NCBI GenBank assembly: GCA_036877525.1
Contig: JAZGTH010000066.1
Location: 3,725,501-3,789,500, forward strand
Origin: Chromobotia macracanthus
Lineage: Eukaryota > Chordata > Actinopteri > Cypriniformes > Botiidae
DNA length: 64,000 nucleotides
Reading direction: 5' to 3'
The notes below the pieces were generated by a model that was given only the letters and a program-made list of their open reading frames with translations, was not told where the DNA came from and ran no database searches. Each line of letters begins with the position of its first letter. The first letter of the stretch is position 1. The position numbers and the translations under genes were made by a program. Below, piece by piece: positions 22,421 to 34,200 of this stretch.

Positions 22421-25400
22421 AATGATGAATGTTTTATTGATATTTTATTGAATGATGAATGTTTTATCAATATTTTATTGAATGATGAATGTTTTATTGA
22501 TATTTTATTGAATGATGAATGTTTTATCAATATTTTATTGAATGATGAATGTTTTATTGATATTTTATTGAATGATGAATGTTTTATCGATATTTTATTG
22601 AATGATGAATGTTTGATCGATGTTTTGTCGAATGATGAATGTTTGATTGATATTTTATTGAATGATGAATGTTTTATTGATATTTTATTGAATGATGAAT
22701 GTTTGATTGATGTTTTATTGAATGATGAATGTTTGATTGATGTTTTATTGAATGATGAATGTTTGATCAATATTTTATTGAATGATGAATGTTTTTGATG
22801 TTTTATTGAATGATGAATGTTTTATCAATATTTTATTGAATGATGAATGTTTTATTGATGTTTTATTGAATGATGAATGTTTTATTGATGTTTTATTGAA
22901 TGATGAATGTTTGATCGATGTTTTATTGAATGATGAATGTTTTATTGATATTTTATTGAATGATGAAGGTTTTATTGATATTTTATTGAATGATGAATGT
23001 TTGATCGATATTTTATTGAATGATGAATGTTTTATTCATATTTTATTGAATGATGAAGGTTTTATTGATATTTTATTGAATGATGAATGTTTGATCAATA
23101 TTTTATTGAATGATGAATGTTTAATTGATATTTTATTGAATGATGAATGTTTGATCGATGTTTTATTGAATGATGAATGTTTTATTGATATTTTATTGAA
23201 TGATGAATGTTTGATCAATATTTTATTGAATGATGAATGTTTTATTGATATTTTATTAAATGATGAATGTTTTATTGATATTTTATTGAATGATGAATGT
23301 TTGATCGATGTTTTATTGAATGATGAATGTTTGATCGATATTTTATTGAATGATGAATGTTTTATTGATATTTTATTGAATGATGAATGTTTGATTGATG
23401 TTTTATTGAATGATTAATGTTTTAACGATATTTTATTGAATGATGAATGTTTTATCGATATTTTATTGAATGATGAATGTTTTATTGATATTTTATTGAA
23501 TGATGAATGTTTAATTGATATTTTATTGAATGATGAATGTTTGATTGATGTTTTATTGAATGATGAATGTTTTATTGATATTTTATTGAATGATGAATGT
23601 TTGATCGATATTTTATTGAATGATGAATGTTTTATTGATATTTTATTGAATGATGAATGTTTGATCGATGTTTTATTGAATGATGAATGTTTTATCGATA
23701 TTTTATTGAATGATGAATGTTTTATTGATATTTTATTGAATGATGAATGTTTGATCGATGTTTTATTGAATGATGAATGTTTGATCGATGTTTTATTGAA
23801 TGATGAATGTTTAATTGATATTTTATTGAATGATGAATGTTTTATCGATGTTTTATCGAATGATGAACGTTTGATTGATGTTTTATTGAATGATGAATGT
23901 TTGATCGATGTTTTATTGAATGATGAATGTTTAATTGATATTTTATTGAATGATGAATGTTTGATCGATGTTTTATTGAATGATGAATGTTTAATTGATA
24001 TTTTATTGAATGATGAATGTTTGATCGATGTTTTATTGAATGATGAATGTTTGATCGATGTTTTATTGAATGATGAATGTTTAATTGATATTTTATTGAA
24101 TGATGAATGTTTTATTGATGTTTTATTAAATGATGAATGTTTTATTGATGTTTTATTAAATGATAAATGTTTTATTGATGTTTTATTGAATGATGAATGT
24201 TTGATCAATGTTTTATTGATATTTTATTGAATGATGAATGTTTTATTGATATTTTATTAAATGATGAATGTTTTATTGATATTTTATTGAATGATGAATG
24301 TTTTATCAATATTTTATTGAATGATGAATGTTTGATCTATGTTTTATTGAATGATGAATGTTTAATTGATATTTTATTGAATGATGAATGTTTGATCGAT
24401 GTTTTATTGAATGATGAATGTTTAATTGATATTTTATTGAATGATGAATGTTTGATTGATGTTTTATTGAATGATGAATGTTTGATTGATGTTTTATTGA
24501 ATGATGAATGTTTTATCGATATTTTATTGAATGATGAATGTTTTATTGATGTTTTATTGAATGATGAATGTTTGATTGATGTTTTATTGAATGATGAATG
24601 TTTGATCGATATTTTATTGAATGATGAATGTTTGATCGATATTTTATTGAATGATGAATGTTTGATCGATGTTTTATTGAATGATGAATGTTTAATTGAT
24701 ATTTTATTGAATGATGAATGTTTTATTGATATTTTATTGAATGATGAATGTTTTATCAATATTTTATTGAATGATGAATGTTTGATCTATGTTTTATTGA
24801 ATGATGAATGTTTAATTGATATTTTATTGAATGATGAATGTTTGATCGATATTTTATTGAATGATGAATGTTTTATTGATGTTTTATTGAATGATGAATG
24901 TTTTATTGATGTTTTATTGAATGATGAATGTTTGATCGATGTTTTATTGAATGATGAATGTTTGATCGATGTTTTATTGAATGATGAATGTTTAATTGAT
25001 ATTTTATTGAATGATGAATGTTTGATTGATGTTTTATTGAATGATGAATGTTTGATTGATGTTTTATTGAATGATGAATGTTTGATCGATGTTTTATTGA
25101 ATGATGAATGTTTAATTGATATTTTATTAAATGATGAATGTTTGATCGATATTTTATTGAATGATGAATGTTTTATTGATGTTTTATTGAATGATGAATG
25201 TTTGATCAATGTTTTATTGATATTTTATTGAATGATGAATGTTTGATCTATGTTTTATTGAATGATGAATGTTTAATTGATATTTTATTGAATGATGAAT
25301 GTTTGATCGATATTTTATTGAATGATGAATGTTTGATCGATGTTTTATTGAATGATGAATGTTTGATCGATGTTTTATTGAATGATGAATGTTTGATCAA

Positions 25401-25744
25401 TATTTTATTGAATGATGAATGTTTAATTGATATTTTATTGAATGATGAATGTTTGATTGATATTTTATTGAATGATGAATGTTTTATTGATATTTTATTA
25501 AATGATGAATGTTTGATTGATGTTTTATTGAATGATGAATGTTTAATTGATATTTTATTAAATGATGAATGTTTGATCGATATTTTATTGAATGATGAAT
25601 GTTTTATTGATATTTTATTGAATGATGAATGTTTGATCGATATTTTATTGAATGATGAATGTTTGATCGATATTTTATTGAATGATGAATGTTTGATCGA
25701 TATTTTATTGAATGATGAATGTTTTATTGATATTTTATTGAATG
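22421..25744. repeat. 3.3-kb minisatellite, 30-bp unit, about 110 copies
   Basis: The unit can be read as AATGATGAATGTTT + (T/G/A)AT(T/C)(G/A)AT(A/G) + TTTTATTG, with a nearly constant 30-bp period. Because 30 is a multiple of 3 and the unit lacks stops in one frame on each strand, the array reads as a 10-residue repeat on + (LLNDECFIDI-like) and on - (IKHSSFNKIS-like). Single-base indels near 22793 and 24225 and an early stop at 23414 break the frame. Diagnostic variants such as GATCTATG recur at about 24333, 24783 and 25245, showing higher-order units of about 450 bp (15 monomers). On the minus strand most monomers carry two AATAAA hexamers. Confidence 0.95.
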
Positions 25745-25814
25745 TTTCTTTGCAACACGTTTCAATCGTCCGATTACTCGCAATCAGTGAGTCGAAATCG
25801 ACAGTTTGGCGGGC

Positions 25815-25900
25815 AAACTGGCCAATCAGACACCACGGGGAGGACCCACGGCGGTGACGTCATCGGCAGTATATAAAGCCGAACCGCGAAAGGTGAGCGC
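25815..25900 (+). promoter_or_regulatory. CCAAT-CRE-TATA core promoter signature
   Basis: Within 60 bp there is a CCAAT box (25822-25826), a perfect palindromic CRE TGACGTCA (25855-25862) and a TATA box TATATAAAG (25870-25878). They lie in a sharply GC- and CpG-rich island that begins directly after the AT-rich minisatellite. A transcription start would be expected near 25900. No long open frame follows; the first coding gene on this strand is tmem178b, whose ATG is 1.8 kb further on. It could be an upstream promoter of tmem178b or drive an unrecognised non-coding RNA. Confidence 0.6.
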
Positions 25901-27710
25901 AGAGTACCTCGCCTAACCCTAACGCTCCGCGGCTTCCTGTACGGGCTGTGCGCTGTTTTGGTCTTTAGCTTTCAGTGCATTACAGGAAGCGTCCGGTAGG
26001 TCCGGTTCGTATATGAACAAAAAAGCTTTAGGGTACTCTGATGCTCGGTGTCACGGGTCTGATCGCCCGGTGCGTGGACGGCCCGGCTGCCGCTAAGAGT
26101 TCGTCTCTGTCTGCACCCGTTTCGGATCTGTGTGTTCATTGCAATACGCCGAGCACATTAAATTGAGCACGGTGAGCTTTTGCGGGACCTTCCCACTGGT
26201 CCCACAAAGACACCGAAGCTCAGACATTTCTATGCACGGTGTGATTTGTTTTTTGCACTTATTTTACCCCCCCCATCATCAAGTTTTTTCCCCGTGTGCT
26301 CGTCGGCTCTTCATCGGGTTAGGTTGGTGGGTTCATGCGTCGTGCAATTGCTTTTCCATGTGGCACCTCAAACCGAAGGCCTGTTGAGTAAATGGGATGT
26401 TTTAAACTAGTTTTAAACGAGGTTTGGTTTTAGTAATGGTTCACTTTTAGTTTATTGTGGCTTGAGTTTTAACCACGCTGAATGGGGCTCGGAGTGGGGA
26501 TTTGGGTCGCCATGTCTTCCATCTTAAAAATACCCCACATATATAAGACTGATCGTTGTTTGGTCTTCAGTGTTTCTTGCATCCATTCCTCACTTTCAGT
26601 ACACAAGCATCTCATCTGTTCATTACTTAGATGTTGGCCAAACTTCTGGGCACACCAGTGACCCCTCAAATTTAGAGACCCACAATTAAATGGTAATGTA
26701 TGCTTTATGTATATGTTAATGCCTTAAAATGTTAAAAGCATAAACCAAATTTGCACAATATATAGCAAGACTATAAACCAACATGCAAAAAGTGTGTAGA
26801 TGGATGTTGGACTAAGACCAGCTGTAGGGATGCCAGATTGAGCAATAACGTGCCGCAGTCATTACACAGACAATGTGTGAATGAGCTTTAAAATAAGGTT
26901 TCATTTTCTGGGAGGCGTGCTGTAGGACAGAAGACTTCTGTTTTTCTTCATGCATTTCAAGGAAAAATGATATATTCAAAATGTAATGTTAAAAACTATC
27001 ATACTTAAATATTGCATATACAAAAATGGTACACTTTGTACCTAATGCAGTTGGGTTGCATGTGTGTAGCCAAGAAAACTGCAGTATTTCCTTATGCAGT
27101 CATGCATCAGATGAGTTGCATGTCATTTTGGCATTGGTTTATGTGTTCTGGTAAACATATAATAGGTTGACCACCGTACAAATTTGATCTTGGCTAAGAT
27201 TTTGTTAACTTAAGTAATTTATCCGACAAAGCTCAATGCATCGTTCCCGTTTCTGATGTTTCTTGTCTTGAGCTTGCACGGTTTCATTCAAAGCGATGTT
27301 TTAAAGTACAATAGTGTAACTCCGGACGATTCAGACAGATGGTGTGCAAAATAATGTGTGTCCGTGTAAATCGACGTATTTAATGCATTCAGAAATGCAT
27401 TCAAAAATGCATTAAATGCCTTGCATTAAAAAAATAGCAAAAAAAAAAAAAACCCCGGGGATTGTCATGTGCCCTTGCATGCAGCTGAAGGAAGAGCAGA
27501 TCTCCGCTCCCACAACAGCGTCTGCGTGTAAGCAATAGAAAAATCACACACGGCTTGTCATTTATGTATTTTTTCATGTCCTCATAAAGGTATGTTTACA
27601 GCCAAAGACCAAATTTCGACGTTTTATCGCGAGAAAAGATGGACTGAGTCGCTGTTTTGGTCAAAGGAGCTGTCCACAATGAAGTGCTGATCGGCGGCCT
27701 TCGGTGAACG
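25900..27710 (+). other. CpG-rich then AT-rich spacer before tmem178b
   Basis: The first 450 bp are CpG-rich and could be transcribed from the promoter at 25815-25900. The rest is AT-rich with no supported coding sequence. A 5' UTR of tmem178b must occupy the last part, but I cannot place its start. Confidence 0.35.
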
Positions 27711-29733
27711 ATGGCGACGGGGAAGTGGCTCTTATACGCGGGTCTCTGTCTGTCTCTCGTCGCCTTGTGTTTCCTCACGGTCGCCATCTCATCGGATCAC
27801 TGGTACGAGACGGACGCGAGGAGATACAAGGAGCGTTGCCGGACCTTCTCGAACCGCAGGAGCGACCCGGGCTTCATTTACATCCCTACCCACAGCCTCC
27901 CGTTGCGCGCCAGCAGAGCGACTCTGGAGCGATGGGAAGACCGACTCCTGCTCTCCAGAACCCGGCGACAGATGTTTGCGATGAGCGCGACGGATGAGTG
28001 CAACAGAAACTACAACTCGACGAGCATGGGTCTGTGGAGCAAATGCTACAGACCGGGTTTGGACCCGGACGTCGACGAGCTCATTCAGAAAGGTGTTGTA
28101 ATTATTTCCTCTGTTTGGCTAAAGAGCTTCTATAGGAGACTCACGCTATAAATCCACATTGTTTCCTCCAAATATGTCCATTTCATATCAAATATGTCCA
28201 TTTCATATCAAATATGTCCATTTCACATCAAATATATCCCAATATAACCAGGCCTGTAGATGTATCAGAGTAAAATGCCATATTATACCAAATACTACCT
28301 TCCCTACACCGCTTCAGTTCACTTTAAATATCCATAGGAAATTGCATGTTCCCCCTTCAGTAATGCACAAATAAATGTGCATCCATACATATCTATAATC
28401 TATAAATATATATGTTTGGTGTACACTCACTGTGCTATAAATCGCAGTGATTTAACTCTATGGACTGAATCCACTCCCGAGTGTCGGTGTGGTTTGCTCG
28501 TTTCAGCCTGACACTTTCCCATGTTTCATGCATGTTGGGAATATGATTGAATCTGGTGATAATGATCCTGATTTTCCCATTCTTCCTTATTCAGGAGTTA
28601 TCCAGCGTTGCACATTCCTAAAATACTATTACTCCTCTGTGCCGATACGAAAGGATCTTTCCTACAATGTCACCAAAACTATCCAGCAAGACGACTGGCA
28701 TGCCTTGCGTAAGTGCGACACTGTTGTTCCCTTCCCAAAGTAACTATGGTTTCATTGTAGTGAAAAGGTAGTAACCATGCTTTTTGGTGCATTGATTACC
28801 ATTATTATAAGCATAGTTTTACTACAAATGTCATGCTTAAACAATGGTTGCTGTAGCAAAACCATGGTCAATTTGGGGTGACCATGGTTTAACTATAGTA
28901 AACATGGTTTTTGGTGTACTGTAGTAAAGCCATGGTTAATTTTCGTAGGGGTTGGTCTGGTGATCATTAATATTAATAGTAATGATTGTACATTTTCACG
29001 AGGCCTGTGTCATAAATGTCTGTTATTTTGTAAACAGGCCGTTGTCGGTGAGAGGGAAAGCTATGGTATAGCTATCTTCAGTATGATTTAGGCTACTCAT
29101 TGGGAATTGGGCCTAACCATATCATATTTGGTCCTGGCCCAATGTATTTAATTGAGGACTCTGCATGACTGTATTTGGTAAAGCAGTACCGTGCGGTCAT
29201 TGTCTGAATCTGTCTATCCCCAGATTTGCGTCGAATGACAGCTGGTTTCATGGGCATGGCTCTTTCCATCATTCTCTTTGGCTGGACCATTGGTGTTTTG
29301 GGCTGTTGTTGGGATCAGGGCCTCATGCATTATGTCGCTGGCCTGCTTTTCCTAATGGGAGGTATGTGTCAGTTTCTTAGATGACCATTTTACCATTCGA
29401 AGAATGAATGAGCCATTATCTGCTGCTCTGTTTCTTGATATCTGAATGTTTACCAGCCGGTCATCTCCCTCCACAGGTACTTTCTGCATTATTTCTCTTT
29501 GCACGTGTGTGGCTGGCATTAACTTCGAATTGTCTCGCCATCCACGTTACCTGTTCGGACTGCCGGACGATGTGAGCCACGGTTACGGCTGGTCCATGTT
29601 CAGTGCCTGGGGAGGGCTGGGGCTGACCCTCATAGCTGGGTTCTTCTGCACCCTGGCACCATCCATCCAGCCTCCCCCACCATCCCGTACCTCCTGTCCT
29701 AAGTCTCGCATGGAGAACGGAACAGTGTGCTGA
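27711..29733 (+). CDS. tmem178b: Transmembrane protein 178B, four coding exons
   Basis: Coding exons: 27711-28092, 28595-28708, 29224-29361 and 29477-29733, all with GT-AG introns and matching phase 1 joins. They give 297 codons (296 aa), close to the length of mammalian TMEM178B. The protein is a claudin-like four-pass membrane protein: TM1 about 7-27 (LLYAGLCLSLVALCFLTVAI), then SDHWYETDARR, a long luminal loop with NYNST glycosylation sequon and LWSKC, then three more membrane segments in exons 3 and 4 (MTAGFMGMALSIILFGW; HYVAGLLFLMGGTFCIISL; GLGLTLIAGFFCTLAP). The end ENGTVC matches TMEM178B and excludes TMEM178A. Family members are linked to endoplasmic reticulum or plasma membrane and calcium signalling; the role of the B form is poorly known. 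Intron 1 holds a 20-bp triplicated word (28169-28240) and intron 2 a palindromic MITE. Confidence 0.95.
28742..28955. mobile_element. Palindromic MITE-like element in tmem178b intron 2
   Basis: Repeated and inverted ACCATGGTTA / TAACCATGG-type words (for example AACCATGCTTTTTGGTG, AAACCATGGTCAATTT, GACCATGGTTTAACTATAG) fill about 200 bp of the intron. The arrangement is typical of short non-autonomous DNA transposons in fish. I could not define exact ends or a target duplication. Confidence 0.5.
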
Positions 29734-30128
29734 AGCCACCCATTTCGGGACATGTGGAACATTGGCATAAACAAACTGATGTTTATAGACTTTGTGCATA
29801 TATGTACAGCCTTGAAGGTGATGAAGTGTTGAAGGTATTAGAATGGGACGAGCCAAGGTCATTGGGCGTTGGACTCCATTATTGTGCAAAAACAAGGCTC
29901 TCTGTTGTAAAAGCACATTTGCATAGTTGTATAACCGCTTTCATCCCAACACCAATCTAGTATGTCCTTGGTGAAGCAGTTCTTGGTGTTTGTGTTCTGT
30001 AGCTTCTTTATTGCCTTGAGCGTTTGAGTTTTAGGAAATCACAAGACATCTCATGTATATTTACCATACATTTCATTACGTGCTGTTGTTCTCAATAATT
30101 TCTTCATTGGACTATAACAGGACAGGAC

Positions 30129-30134
30129 AATAAA
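30129..30134 (+). terminator. tmem178b: Polyadenylation signal of tmem178b
   Basis: AATAAA in the context GGACAATAAAATTC, 396 bp after the stop codon. It is the first good signal downstream and is inferred to end the transcript near 30150. Confidence 0.5.
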
Positions 30135-30207
30135 ATTCTACTCAAAGTACAGTTCGTGATGTACTCATGAATAATATGAATCAAACACTGAGGCACTGAA
30201 TACTCAA

Positions 30208-30213
30208 TTTTAT
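30208..30213 (-). terminator. cnot4: Candidate polyadenylation signal of cnot4
   Basis: TTTATT on + is AATAAA on the minus strand. It lies 1.07 kb after the cnot4 stop and only about 75 bp from the tmem178b signal on the other strand. Another candidate is at 30266-30271. Confidence 0.4.
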
Positions 30214-31278
30214 TGGTTTTCATTGTTCCAGACCAGCAGAAAAGGGGTCAATTCTCTTTTAGCTCTTTATTTTGTATTAAATGATTTCAGCAGCATGTTA
30301 AACCCAAATTTTACTACAATAATCTTTTTGTTTTTCCTGAAAGAATGAGTGATTGCATTTTGATAAATACTGTTTAGTATGGCCACACAAATGGGAAGAG
30401 GGAGCAGAAAGGCCTTGAAAAGGCCAGATGTTAGTGTGTGCCTGTTTTAACTCTCAACACTCACATTATTAACAACCTCACCATGTCTTTTTCTTTTGTG
30501 CCGTCACAATCCTTCCAAAGGTCTCGGATTTCCTGATTCCTACCTTGTGTGAATACCTTCACAGCGATCTTGCGTACTTAAGTTACCTAGTTACTTAAGC
30601 TACTTAGATACACCATAGTGGCACGTCAGGTCTCACACCCCATCCTTGCAAAAAGATTCTATAATAAATCAGCTGTTGGACAAGCACCTACCTCCATCCC
30701 ATTAAAATGGAAACTTAGAAGTGGAGCCCCTTCCAAGAACAAGTTTTTTTACCCAAAAAATGCATTTAAACATCTCATCTGTGGATTTGCTCTATAAAAC
30801 ACAGAGCATATGAGAAGCAAAGTGCGATATATAGAGCACGCCCTTAACTAATCTTCTCTTCCAATTCCTCAGAGTGGGGGTGAGACCTAACATACGGGAA
30901 ATGTTAAGATTCACAGTATCAAATTACAACCAGTACCTTGGATAAAGTGAGGCCGATCAGACGTGTTATTGGTTTAAGCATATTCTTTGCAGGCATTATT
31001 AGTCAGATGTACACATCAGTGTCCACAGTTTCTCTGCACTCTTGAGGGTAAGACACTCCCAGAGTCAAGTGTGTATATTAGAACACTCAGCAAGAACCTC
31101 CAGGCACCTTCAACAATTACCCTGCGCGGATGTTTGCCTCCAAAAAAGTGACAGACAAATTCTGATGAGAAAGGGATGAAGAAGTAAAGGGTAAAAAGAC
31201 AAGAGCTTATGTTATGTTGTTATTAATGGAGAGGGTTTTGTGTTTTGATGCAGTTAAATTTGGGGGCGGGGCTTGTCT

Positions 31279-34200
31279 TTAATGACGGTCGATACCGGCG
31301 CTCTGTAAGATGTCTGTGGTGGTCTGCACTGGGGGTCTGAAGGCTGTCTGAAAACCTGGTGGTGGGGAGTGGAACTGATTGGGGGTCAGTGTGGGAGGGG
31401 GGAGATAAGGGGCCCAGGCGGCTCTGTGTAAGGAGATGTTGGCGGCCGCATCCAGGAGGCTGGCGTGAGGGGGCGGGGCCAGGGCGCCGGAGCTGGGTGG
31501 TCCATCCATCTCTGTGAGTGCCTGCAGCGACTTGAGCCAGTGTGGAGGATTGTCGTCCTGAAGACAGTCCAAACCGTTGCCTGTGTTTGATGGTATACCT
31601 GGAATTTGAAAACAGGTACCAGGAGTTTGAGTAAAGCCACACCCACAATGCAAGTCTCCAGCTAAGGGTCTCCAAATCATACCTGTGATGATGGCTGGGT
31701 CCATCCAACTGGCCGTACTGTCCCAGCTGAGGCTGTGTGAGATTCCAGCTGAGCCGGCTGGCACCCCGATGTGTTTCACGCTGGAGGTGGAGGAAGATGA
31801 GGATGAAGAGGTAGCGTTTGGGAGGCCTCCGAAGTTGATGTTGATATTTGGTAGGAGAGCTCGCAGTCCGTCCTGCCACTCTTTCACATTTATATTTTCC
31901 ACTGAACCGTTGTTATCTGCGGACAAAGAGCAGGAAATGAATAAAACATCAACGTTTTGGGAAGTTTTAAATATTACCATTAAACCAGTCAATTTATTAT
32001 GCATTTATGAGTGATAAAAGCTATTTAACAGACAAAAGTACAACAGGGATTTATTTTATGTATAGGGAGTTGATTGAATTGTGAAAAGCAGTTCCCATAC
32101 GACAAATGGTTGGATGACTGTCACACATTGATAAAAGACTACAAAGACAAACATTTCTCCTGTATAGAAAAACATTGATTAATCTTTCATAGTAAGGCTA
32201 GGATTGCATATAAAGGCTGTGTATTAGCTCCATTTTAATTTCATATCATGAGTTTGGTGGTTTAAGATCATTTTCATGTTCCACAAGAACCAGGAGCACA
32301 CAAGACAGATGTATCCCCTAACCTGATATAGGAATCCCCCCAAGACCGGTGCTGTGGTGCTGGCCGGGCATGCTCAGATCTAAGAAGTGGCTGCGTGCTG
32401 CGGTCGTGTGGTTCAAGTGTGCAAGGTTATTGCGGGTGGGGAGGCCCATCCAGGGCTGGTGCGTGGCTGTGTGCTGGGGTAGACTGAAGGAGTTATACAG
32501 GCCTCTGCGCTGGAGATGAGGGAGGCGCTGTTGGCCATTGGGGAGGATGTTCTGGTGGGCAGACAGGTTGGATGAGTGGGGGGAGGGCTCCTGGACCGAC
32601 AGCTCTTTCTCGATGAGGTCGGCCAGGGCCTTCCGCGTGACGTCAAAGGGGTCGAACCCAAGATCGTCGTCCTGCTGCTGCTGCTTGGCCGAAGAGCCGA
32701 AACCGAAGGCCGCTTGCCAGTCAGTGGAAGAGGAAACAGGGATAGTCTCTGCAATGAATGAGTTATTCCCAAATAATCACTACAAACTTTTACAACTCAA
32801 CTAGTCAAATACTTGAAGGCGTTTTCACTTTATCACTGTTAGTTATTATTTAATGTTACACTTCCCAGAATTCACTGTTAAGAAGAATAATGTAAAACAT
32901 GAAAAATAATGTCTTTAAATGAACGATTAACCACGAAAACCCGCTCCAGTACATCCCAAAAAGAAAGACAAATCAGCAGTCTCAATCTCTAACCATTAAT
33001 TTTTTACACTTGATTAATTACAGGGAGATCACAAATTGTATTTACAAACGTACATAAAAAATAATTTACAGCAGAGCATAATTTAAAATATGTTCTCTAT
33101 TGAAATTTCCATAACTTCCGTGACGCCAAAAATATTTCCAGGCTTGGCTATCACAACTTTTAAATTGCCAAATTTTCAAAGTTTTCCATAACAGTAGGAA
33201 TTCTGTTAATTACAATTAATTAATTAATTACAATATTGTAGAAAATAAATTACAGCACTAGTTTACAGGCCTGTGTGCTAACAAAGCATCTCTTCCATGT
33301 TAATCTGAGCTTGATGTCTGGTTAGGACTTGCATGTGCCTACCTGAGGTGAAAAGGCTCTGTGGTTCTGGAGTCATGGGCCAGTCCGAGGCGCCTTGTGG
33401 AGAATTGGAGAAGGAGGGCAGGCCACTGGGGATGGGGTTGGGGTGTCTGAAATTGCTGTTGTCTGAAAAAAGCGACTGAGACTCCGCCGCCGCCCCCTCG
33501 AAGGGCGAGCGCGCTGTGAGCTCTGCCACGATGATGGGTACCACGAGACTGGGTTTGGTAAGACCAGGTGGAGGAGACGGGGAATCACTGCTGGATGTCT
33601 GATGAACCAGCAAGACAACAAAGAGATGAATAACACCAACCAAAACACAACACTCATTCACAGATATTCACCCCTTTTTTTTTTAAAATCACTCACCTGT
33701 GATATATTTTCTCCGTTTCCTATACTTATAGTTTCTGACGGTTTGTCAGTTGGACTGGAACGGAAAACGAACAATGTTCAATTATCAGTTGCCGAAACAT
33801 TCATAAACCACAAAGGAAGAAAGTAATGGGTGTCACATGATACAAGTGGATCAATGAACACTGTTGTATTTCAATTACATTTAGGCATTTAGCAGACACT
33901 TTTATCCAAAGTGACTTACAAGGTGAGGAAAGTCGCTTTGGACTTTCAGTTTTGGTTCCTATTTCAGAGGAACCATTGTCTGTGATTCTGTACAAAAGAT
34001 TGTAGAATTAACATGCTGCTGCAATTCTATTATTATAAAATGGGGGAACTGCAACGCTCAATATAGCCGCTCTAAGGAAATCTCGCCTACTAGTAGAAAC
34101 AGCCAATCGTCAATCACGAAACAGTAACATTCTCTAGAGAAGGGGCTCTGTACAGTATTGCGAGGGACCTTAGCAAGTGATTTTAGACATATCTGTCTTG

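Noticed and set aside
22403..25857. Long open frames on both strands reading LLNDECFIDI or IKHSSFNKIS repeats
   Set aside because: They come from a 30-bp minisatellite with a period divisible by 3. There is no start context, domain or non-repetitive sequence, and indels and a stop interrupt the + frame.
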